Shown here piece by piece: positions 19,201-24,471 of a stretch of DNA of 24,471 bases. The position numbers and the translations under genes are program-made. Position 1 is the first letter of the stretch; the number at the start of each line of letters is the position of its first letter. The notes under the pieces were generated by a model that saw nothing but the letters and a program-made list of their open reading frames with translations, ran no database searches and was not told the DNA's origin. The stretch spans positions 37,308 to 61,778 of the forward strand of contig MLAK01000650.1 of assembly GCA_001839685.1 (NCBI GenBank), read 5' to 3'. The stretch is from Tritrichomonas foetus. Its lineage: Eukaryota; Parabasalia; Tritrichomonadida; Tritrichomonadidae.

Positions 19201-21069
19201 ATTCCTTTCAAATCTACCAGCTGTATTCAATCGACTTGAAACACCAGTTGATGACACACTTGGTGTAAGAGGCTCAGAAACTTGACTTGATGCATTCTCA
19301 AGTGCATCGGCTAATTGATCCTTTAACTTTGAATTTTCTTCTCTTAAAGAATCCAATTCTCCATTTACTTTATCTAAATGTTTTTGGAATTCTTCATACT
19401 TTTCTTCTCTTTCCCTTCCCATTTCCAATAATTGTACATTATATTTCTCTTCAAATTCAAGTTCGGCTTTTTTGACTTCAAACTTAATTGCATCTTTGGC
19501 CATTAATAAATCGACTTCATGTGCAGTATTTAGAGATTTAATTCTATTTTCATATTGTCGAGTTAAAAGTGCTAATTTTCCAGCCCATCCTTGAATGATT
19601 CCCTGTTCACGTTTTTCAAATTCTTCTTTTTGAGTTTCAATTCTTCTTTCGCATTCTGATGAGATGCTTTGAAGTAGACCACTTATATCTTTTGATTCCA
19701 AACTATTTAATAATTTGTCTCTTTCTTTCAAATATTTTTGTCGTGCAACTTCAGCTTGCATAACTAATTCCTCTCGATGCCTTTCATTTAGAGAACGTAT
19801 TTCATGTTGATGTTTCATTTCAGCTTCATACAATTCTTGTCGATCAACTGGCGTTTCATCAACAACTCTTGGCCTTTCTTCATGAGCTTGACGTTCAACT
19901 GCTAATAATTTCAAATGTTTTTGAAGAGATTCATCCAATTCATCTCTCAATTTTTCAACGTCGCGAAGTTTAACTTCTAAATCACTGTATTTATCTTGTT
20001 GTGCTTTATTATTTTTTTTTAATTGCTCGATTTGTAGTTGAAGCTGATTAATTAGAGCCTCTTGAGAAGCTGCCTTTGATTCATATTCAATTTTCATCGA
20101 ATTCATGTCAGAGCTCAAATCTAATATCTCTTGAGATAAGCGGTCAGTGAAATTCATCTCTTTCATTGACGATAAAGCGGCATTATGAACTTCACCTTCT
20201 TTCAAAGCTGTTCTTAAAACTTCAATTTGCTGTTTCATTTCTTGATTCAGTCTTAATTGTTTTTCAAGTTGTTCTTTTTGCATTGCAGATTGTTCATTAT
20301 TTTTATCTTCATTTTTTTTCCTAGCTCTTCGTGCTTGAGCAGCGGCCGTTGCTTCATTTATATTTTTGTTAAGCTTCCGAATTTCTTCATCCCTCATTAG
20401 AACGATACGCTTATAATTTGCAATTTGCTTATACCAAAAATCATTAATATCATTATGTAAACATTGCGCATGCTCAGATTTTTCTGTATACTCTTTAATC
20501 ATTTGAGCTAAACTCGCATAAATATTATCAACATTTGGAACTTCATCTGAATTAATTTCAGTTTCCGAATTTTGGGAATGCTGCTGTAAAGTCGAAAACC
20601 AAAACCGTAGATTTTCCATTAATTGCGTTTGTGAATCACTCAAGCCCTTCAATTGTGTCATAAAATCGAGAACATGAGTTTTCGAATCATTCATAATCAT
20701 TTGCTGGTCCAGGGCTTCATTTCCTGAGCCATCATCATAAATCTGCATTAAAATCATAAGCGTATCCTGATCGATGTCGTCAAATTGATTGACTAAATTG
20801 CGAATTTTTGAAGACGTGTCCTGAAGGTCCGTTACATGTTCGGTTTTTTTGAGCATTTCAATTTGAGCGTCATTCTTTTTATCGTTTTCGCTTCCCTTTT
20901 CAATATCTTCCCAAAAGGATTTTTCTCGAGTTTCATTAAAATACCAACCGTCAGGCAATTCGGTGTTTTGAGTTTTTTTGGCTGTTGGCAGTGGCTTAAT
21001 TGCCAGGGGTCGAAGACGCGCAAGTCCCGCACGAGTTGCTGCACGAGACTCAGTCGAATTATTCGACAT
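13261..21069 (-). CDS. Giant coiled-coil protein, function unknown
   Basis: This 2602-residue protein (roughly 300 kDa) is probably structural. It has a basic, Ala/Arg-rich N-terminus, then LPDGW (38-42) and a second Trp at 53, resembling a shortened WW module. Long heptad-like stretches lie at about 196-593, 633-703, 750-846, 1440-1566, 1665-1896 and 2271-2446. A non-helical region of about 850-1280 is Ser/Pro/Thr-rich with short hydrophobic blocks. A Lys/Glu/Pro-rich segment (about 1903-1956) repeats a KVEETKPK-like motif. Near 2395-2460, before a Ser/Asn-rich tail, sits a helical stretch that may be conserved. No membrane segment, signal peptide, motor or enzyme motif was seen. Such proteins in trichomonads often belong to the cytoskeleton or basal bodies, but no specific family was recognised. 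ATG 21069 is preferred because TCATC lies just upstream; the frame is open a little further 5' without another ATG. It is divergent from the acidic-protein gene. Confidence 0.88.
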   Translation of the reverse strand: MSNNSTESRAATRAGLARLRPLAIKPLPTAKKTQNTELPDGWYFNETREKSFWEDIEKGSENDKKNDAQIEMLKKTEHVTDLQDTSSKIRNLVNQFDDIDQDTLMILMQIYDDGSGNEALDQQMIMNDSKTHVLDFMTQLKGLSDSQTQLMENLRFWFSTLQQHSQNSETEINSDEVPNVDNIYASLAQMIKEYTEKSEHAQCLHNDINDFWYKQIANYKRIVLMRDEEIRKLNKNINEATAAAQARRARKKNEDKNNEQSAMQKEQLEKQLRLNQEMKQQIEVLRTALKEGEVHNAALSSMKEMNFTDRLSQEILDLSSDMNSMKIEYESKAASQEALINQLQLQIEQLKKNNKAQQDKYSDLEVKLRDVEKLRDELDESLQKHLKLLAVERQAHEERPRVVDETPVDRQELYEAEMKHQHEIRSLNERHREELVMQAEVARQKYLKERDKLLNSLESKDISGLLQSISSECERRIETQKEEFEKREQGIIQGWAGKLALLTRQYENRIKSLNTAHEVDLLMAKDAIKFEVKKAELEFEEKYNVQLLEMGREREEKYEEFQKHLDKVNGELDSLREENSKLKDQLADALENASSQVSEPLTPSVSSTGVSSRLNTAGRFERNPSVAEIVSTEMRPVERDQLIEKYAMKMKIMKQELDDQMNWALEKQKNYFEREMHKQIIDHQQEMRERLMELQEVIAQLHEEGIKDQSDDQGQKTVNSIMNEISTAFENMNAQVEKIDEINEEQPTMTVKEANERTKVLTDRLIALSTENTELKSSQVFQITTEDEVKALKDRIIFLESLQSGDSEKALEQLRNIEEKYKHELEIKDQMLLNFQKLNEVFSKAAKNTIYEQVIFDKSPTGEVKKEAPKEVSIHPKLEIATSGFIDFVSEDIDLNIHNNLTEDHPLLKKVPVPSTSAPNEEIVLRAPPRQFSTHASRKKNRSTSEEPVLVHLSISEEMFAVEMYEAPIDLSSKPLEFKSLAFLIDDNIQTMIENDIIPKHSENEKNTVKMIVSEVFERLPRSKTQEKTLSSIPENVESNSQLSSQIGSDSVTPNSFSSRPFTATSDKLELGNPLSSTSSQIVSQTVSPRHKPLTLEKPHLSMVVIQSFSIQPQERRVRVVEQNYVRKRTLKHASLNKVAIIFDYFNPKAFLMAEDSGSFEKPPHNIILTTFLGSMFESIDWGAEIKLPKEAISIKNDNLSISSFNDIDFQPESKHIVTPQPFVNELRQLTSTSQIIESQEPVKKVQQPPVNPPLETYKQKITTANLLIIDLPYSPSSHPDINAEAKAHIEELEKEISILKRRPPPSNEATVVVVKETTLDPLKKIELGPSYMPLTSEEAKKLNEKRRRSLTKPPEIVPPVKIGEDSSTVEDIKEESQRVTLSTDETEKAEKEIESESSKTPKQISQSSSLLSNQGLSLNRGANESCLSLTHNLSNASLELDPFTAAKQIITSTIRYTKRFTDEETELLQKLAENTQAYDAYISMSGQTDESHYSFIAALKQAKRDLDDHQAQAFQLNVANEQLLKRINQMITSYNKINRKLMELEDETAQQNLAMQKEILDSIDSGRADPNIPDSMNFIDTLQKLESSINLVESLGLINDHDPTNRKDELLNKIKHYQDLLVNSSDGNDAFSKEEIDALVTETQDFIGGIKASSRPVSPSDNVCELTNEQLRADISRIRKQRDSLRRDLKTEKFRNESLQQQLVTLNNKLQSERESFENDVTSYQAQIDTLRASLASKGQTTVDELRTQIINMQALIDSAKAERDLFKAKASDAEEALNVKEEMIDQLNKQIEILLQNDNSFAGSSKTEDEMFKEADIERLKEERRQDQFIYNQQRQQLEAAIAQNKILAKRCQELEQKLIHTRQELRAAEDTIDDLNLKNALIVKNETNPIIKLDKATQVYFKVKEVTELEEKQKKEEKLPVKKKVEVKKREETKPKEEPKPVQKVEETKPKIENINTPQVKDTFSAAPIQREKSEEKIALSKNDSKNLLQSTFKYNLSGELIPEDEDMDTITELVNNSMIEQKSYNIEDIALQVHDPLAIKRKKTIKLPVVSSRQKHSSRPGIYRHFPTVPSFDNKNQAEVEGLSINNAPQGKRTLTGTIGPVKPTVNQATARSYSVNSQREETDRFESSNVVVKSSLNLPQFPSTTSIHYPQQSKSALDTQLNTVSTMDREKELKETMKGPYILDRTLQSNPITPLRITLVVHDEKEKSNGNGNTSNSNNATNEHEKDKPLFVPIQTSYEAQRRCLTPLNNYQRGAVIQGRPIARPPEMTEAQKLINKLREQLKRVQISNDQKDIEIMNLKQKISELTLVIHRVKLDNIRSADELKRSKIRYDNIKSRLDICFKEVGIRDDEIQKLKREIVVLNKRVQPMNQQIAKMQNAKRQRERLQREAEKRKAVAAIAQNALGGVTSESTKKHLTGLLEHEQVTIARLEAQRRMWAEIERNHMMGVLGAMSLLSTSQYKTVRGVLPTYSPFSSSKVTTLKQILKKQNRTNSIENFLKKPYSYSTNQSNFRTGNNFDYSKFRHEEIPPRISYSDKLSVIDKIEPPLTKEEKESVVKMNENPEVEKKIVTLIQAERDKNTISKAKIDTAAIDIIPSQ

Positions 21070-21072
21070 TCT

Positions 21073-21077
21073 GATGA
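21073..21077 (-). promoter_or_regulatory. Initiator (Inr)-like element of the coiled-coil protein gene
   Basis: TTCATCAGAATG on the minus strand places TCATC immediately before the ATG. Start at A21075 gives a 6-nt leader. This excludes the upstream in-frame non-ATG extension. Confidence 0.45.
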
Positions 21078-21378
21078 ACTTTTTCAAAAGAAAAAACGTT
21101 ATCCTAAATTTTCATATTATTTTCACTTTTTCTGAATGTTTCATATATTATCGAATTTCACAATAATATCGTTTATCCAAATTACTAATGATATTATTAT
21201 ATTATATTTTCTATTTTAATAGGAATTTTTCATTTTGCACTAGAATTTAGAATATAATTTTGGAGATATTAGAGGAGAGAATTTTTTTGTTTGCTTCACA
21301 AAAATTAAATACTTGATTTTGTCACTTTTCTATCAATCAAACTTTGATGTTTTCATTTTGTCATTCAAAACCTTTATT
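21078..21378. other. Short divergent promoter region
   Basis: About 300 bp, very AT-rich, between the initiators of two divergent genes. No reading frame was seen. AT-only inverted repeats (ATATTAT/ATAATAT near 21145-21170) are present but expected at this composition. A CCTTT at 21371-21375 just before the plus-strand initiator resembles the M5 core motif of T. vaginalis; this is tentative. Confidence 0.4.
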
Positions 21379-21385
21379 TCACTTA
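21379..21385 (+). promoter_or_regulatory. Initiator (Inr)-like element of the acidic protein gene
   Basis: TCACTTA matches TCA(+1)Y(T/A). A start at A21381 gives a 10-nt leader before ATG 21391. Confidence 0.55.
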
Positions 21386-21390
21386 TTTGA

Positions 21391-22536
21391 ATGCAAGGAA
21401 GCCAAGAATGTATTGTCAGCATAACCCCCCAAGAACAAGACCAAAACATCAATCAACAAGGTTCCGTTCTTCAGGATACTAATTATCATAACGACAATGA
21501 AAATGAGTTTCATTCATCATTTGCCACCATTTCACAGAATACAATTGAAAATCCGCCAATAATCCAAGCGACTCCTCAAAGTATTGTGACAGATATCTAT
21601 CAGGATATTCTCAAGACTCAAAGTCGTCATGAACATCTTCAACAAGAAGAAACACATCATTCTGGACTTCAAAATGAACAACCAGCCATTCCCATTAATG
21701 ACAGTTTCCAAGCCCAAATTGACCAGAAAAGTGATACTCAGATAGTTAATGATGAAAGTATCAACGGTGAATCTCAAATAGTCGAATCACAAATAGTAGA
21801 GTCATCACAAGAGGTTCCTTTATCTCATCTAACACAATTAAGTCCGCTCAGCCCTAAAATAGCTTTGCCTGATCAAAGAGAAATGAGTGAGTGTAATTTG
21901 ACACTTCCAAAAGTAAATCATAACTTTATCGTTCACAACAGTCAACCACAAAATTCCATTCCACAAGATCTCGATAATTTGGATATTCCACGTCCAGATC
22001 CTTCAATTTTTGAGAGTAGCGACATAGAAAATGAAAACGAAAACGAAAATGCAAATAATATAGATATCAGCATTAATCAAAGATTGGATAGCGAGAAAGA
22101 AAGCGGGAATAATTCTCTCGATATTAAACTTAAAAATGATCTTGAGAATGGACTTGAAAGTGTTATGTTGCACCAACCACCAACAATCGACGAAGATTTG
22201 GAAAAAGAACAATCTATTAAATTTGTACAAGAAGAAGAAGCTCGCAAAAAAGTACTTGCTTCTTTTTCCTGTGAAGAAAACCTTGACAAATCAGAATTCC
22301 AAGTTAATAATAGTTCAAGTTTATGTAGGGCAAAAGTTACTCCTGGAACAGGAAGAGTCGATGCTCCAGATTCGACAGCATCAGCAGCGTTCACGCAAGC
22401 ATCCTTCATGAATATGACTGTAAATGCGCTCAAAGAGGGCAATATGCTTCTCCAGTCTGTTTTGGAACGTCTTAGGGCGATTCGAAAGAAGGCAGAACTT
22501 ACACTTATTCCTCAGGATATGCGAGTGGAATATTAA
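21391..22536 (+). CDS. Acidic, mostly disordered protein with helical C-terminal tail; function unknown
   Basis: The 381-residue product is rich in Gln, Asn, Ser, Asp and Glu for its first 270 residues and is probably unfolded. It contains a tandem SQIVE SQIVE repeat (residues 128-137) from two imperfect 15-bp copies at 21772-21801, and a Glu-Asn run (213-220) from hexanucleotide repeats at 22027-22050. The last 75 residues differ: a Gly/Ala/Ser turn (GTGRVDAPDSTASAAF) leads into a helix with hydrophobic spacing and a basic face ([22 protein letters not shown]), ending in DMRVEY. This tail is the likely functional part, perhaps for binding a partner. No signal peptide, membrane segment or catalytic motif was seen. 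The ATG is supported by TCACTTA 10 nt upstream. It is divergent from the giant coiled-coil gene, so the two may be co-expressed. No family was recognised. Confidence 0.8.
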   Translation: MQGSQECIVSITPQEQDQNINQQGSVLQDTNYHNDNENEFHSSFATISQNTIENPPIIQATPQSIVTDIYQDILKTQSRHEHLQQEETHHSGLQNEQPAIPINDSFQAQIDQKSDTQIVNDESINGESQIVESQIVESSQEVPLSHLTQLSPLSPKIALPDQREMSECNLTLPKVNHNFIVHNSQPQNSIPQDLDNLDIPRPDPSIFESSDIENENENENANNIDISINQRLDSEKESGNNSLDIKLKNDLENGLESVMLHQPPTIDEDLEKEQSIKFVQEEEARKKVLASFSCEENLDKSEFQVNNSSSLCRAKVTPGTGRVDAPDSTASAAFTQASFMNMTVNALKEGNMLLQSVLERLRAIRKKAELTLIPQDMRVEY

Positions 22537-22750
22537 TCACAATTTCTCTTAATAGTTACATCTCTTTCTTGAACTAATGATACATTTTACAATAACTAAA
22601 ATGAGTCACATTCATTTATCTAATTTTGCTCTTTAACTCAACTTCAGAAGAAAATATTTTGAAAATTATAAAAATATAGTTTTATTTAAATTGTTCATAA
22701 ACCTATTATGATACAAATGATGCTTAAGAATACATTACAAGGGATATAAT

Positions 22751-23644
22751 TTATTTCTCTCTGAAATATTTTGGTTTTTTTAAAGTAGTATATTGATAAA
22801 TTAAGAAGGAATTCGTTAGATATAATGAGGTTGGATCGTGAACCTTTGGAAATGTTTTAACGATATTATCAATCTTGACAGATTCATAATATTCATCCCA
22901 TCGCATGTGAAATTTTTTTAACAGTTTTAAAAATGTTTTCAGTCCTTCATCATTGAAGTAAATAGTTGTTGAAACGATGAAATCAAAAGATTGTAGAAAT
23001 CCTAATCTGATAGTATTATGTTTACTGCGAGAAAATGGAAACAAATGGTTGCTATTTTCAAGTTCATTGCTTTCAACCAAACTCGCCATTTGAGTTTTGT
23101 TATATAGTTGTGTGGATCCATATTCTCGGATGAGAACACTACTATTATTTGGTTTGCTTGCAAGATTATATTAATCGGCTCGAATCTTGTCAAAGTTCTC
23201 CTTCAATGAATTTTTTTGTATAGTTTGCCAAAATTTCATAGTTGCTTCATAATTTCATGATCAGTATGAATAACAACTTCTGTTAATTTTAAGATTCGTT
23301 GTTCGAAATTATCAAATAATTGTGAATATGATCTTCATTTGGAGTTGATCACTCATGATAATGAAGTGGTGCTATTGTAAAATAGCCTTTATATCTTGAT
23401 AATTTTAATTAATCCGTGAAATGATCAAGTAATAATTATTACCATCACATAAAATTTGGCGATCCAGAGGATTAATTTGATAATTTCCAACTTCCTTCAT
23501 AACATTTCGAATACTTATGATTAAATTTGCTTTTTCTTTATCATTCATGTTCATCGAAATATCTGAAAATTTGATAGTTTTAATAATTGTATCGAAATTG
23601 TTTACATTTTCATTTCGTTCTATCCATTGAGAAATATAATCCAC
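22751..23644 (-). pseudogene. Decayed protein-coding gene, unknown family
   Basis: Protein-like sequence runs along the minus strand but is split among all three frames. Frame 1 (23644-23405) has no ATG and ends at TAA 23405-23407. The reading resumes in another frame (LKLSRYKGYFTIAPLHYHE), meets TGA at 23349-23351, continues in that frame to HNYL, and shifts near 23311-23318 into DNFEQRILKLTEVVIHTDHEI. It shifts again near 23240-23255 into MKFWQTIQKNSLKENFDKI, crosses TAA at 23171-23173, and continues to a stop at 22751. Two in-frame stops, three shifts and a missing start argue for a relic rather than sequencing error. The inferred original was at least 290 residues, rich in Asn/Lys/Ile with charged helical stretches. 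The first part loosely recalls BACK domains (YISQWIERNENVNNFDTIIK), but this is not enough to name it. An intron-rich gene is less likely, since no GTATGT/CTAACNCACAG pairs flank the breaks. Confidence 0.6.
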
Positions 23645-24471
23645 CTAAACAAGTGAATGGAATTGTCATTTTTTTGAATTTTAGCTGTAGTTTTTTCAAT
23701 AAAATAGAAATTATTTATCTGAATTTTTCAATGTATGACTATTGAAAGATAAATGTGACATCACAAATTTGTATGTACTTGAATTTGACTTCATCAAAAC
23801 ATATTAAACTCCTCAATCGTATTATTTTGCTTAGCTTTTGCAAAAATATATTTTCAATATTTGAGATAACTATTATCAAAGATTTTGTAGGAAAATTTTT
23901 CTTCAAATTTTCAGAAAATTGTTTTTTTTACTTATGTACATTTGAATAGTGCAAAATATTTTGTAAGATACGATAAATAATTTTTTCTTAATGAATCTGA
24001 ATTGATCATCCCTCATAGAAATATTGCCAAAGCCCGATTAAAGATCGAATTAGTAGATGAACAAGAGTTTTCCTTTCATTTCTTAGAACAAATATTCGTT
24101 CATTCTACAGAAATTATATTATTGATATTTTTAAGGATGTAGTCCCATGCCGTTTACTATTAAAAAAATTGAATATGTGATGATGATGATTTTTCAGATG
24201 GGTATTGAAATATTTGAGATATCTCAGAATTATTTTGAAACAAACATGCACAAAAAGTGAATAATTTTTTCTGATGAAATCACAAAAAGCTGTCAGTCGC
24301 CCTCAAAAAGTAATAGATCTCCCTTAAAAAGTATTTTTAAGATTTCAATATAATCACCTCTGTAAACATCTGAAAAAAACAGTGACTATTCAAAAAGTCA
24401 TTTTTTTAAAATCAGATTTTCCGTAAGCTTCTTCAAACCCAATCCAAAATGAAGAAACATGGATTAATCTT
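23645..24471. other. AT-rich intergenic region, no gene seen
   Basis: No convincing reading frame. The 64-codon frame at 23755-23949 has the Phe/Ile/Leu bias of random AT-rich DNA. The motif AAAAAGT or a close variant recurs five times in 24251-24398, sometimes preceded by C. A small GAT microsatellite lies near 24180. An ATG at 24449 opens a frame to the window edge (7 codons), too short to judge. Confidence 0.5.

Noticed and set aside
23755..23949. 64-codon plus-strand frame
   Set aside because: Starts in low-complexity AT-rich DNA; Phe/Ile/Leu-rich translation typical of noncoding sequence.
24251..24398. Five AAAAAGT-type motifs
   Set aside because: Short and AT-rich with uneven spacing, and some copies are variants. 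It also occurs elsewhere in the window, so chance is likely.
24449..24471. ATG-initiated frame at the right edge
   Set aside because: Only seven codons are visible and there is no initiator just upstream.

Overview
The window looks like nuclear DNA of a parabasalid protist (trichomonad), most likely Tritrichomonas or a close relative. The reasons are: AT-rich DNA with Asn/Gln/Ser/Lys-rich proteins; standard stop codons; one intron with the trichomonad signature (5' GTATGT, 3' CTAACTCACAG with the branch motif fused to the acceptor); TCA-type initiator motifs a few bases upstream of most start codons; and gene families expanded in trichomonads (divergent protein kinases, multi-pass receptor-type adenylyl cyclases, giant coiled-coil proteins). 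The species call is inference.

Layout. 1-1373: AT-rich, no gene seen. 1374-2663 (-): Yak1/DYRK-like protein kinase. 2664-3587: divergent intergenic region with a perfect 20-bp palindrome at the kinase start and a cluster of small hairpins. 3588-6686 (+): an AGC kinase of the MAST/IRE/Rim15 group, interrupted by a 390-nt intron (5029-5418) that splits the kinase domain. 6687-7005: convergent gap. 7006-11814 (-): receptor-type adenylyl cyclase with about 11 membrane segments, a PAS domain and one cyclase catalytic domain. 11815-13260: gap holding a long imperfect hairpin and weak signs of a decayed reading frame. 13261-21069 (-): a 2602-residue coiled-coil protein. 21070-21390: short divergent promoter. 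21391-22536 (+): acidic, mostly disordered protein with a conserved-looking C-terminal helical tail. 22751-23644 (-): a decayed gene with stops and frameshifts. 23645-24471: no gene seen.

How the genes may work together. The first three genes are homologues of parts of one pathway in yeast: an adenylyl cyclase makes cAMP, and cAMP-dependent kinase opposes Yak1 and Rim15, two kinases that promote quiescence. Two of these genes are divergent and the third converges on the second. Trichomonads carry many kinases and cyclases, so the co-location may be chance, but it is a testable idea. The long coiled-coil protein is probably structural (cytoskeleton or basal body). The two divergent genes at 13261-22536 share a 321-bp promoter region. 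No tRNA, rRNA, CRISPR array, transposase or recognisable mobile element was found.
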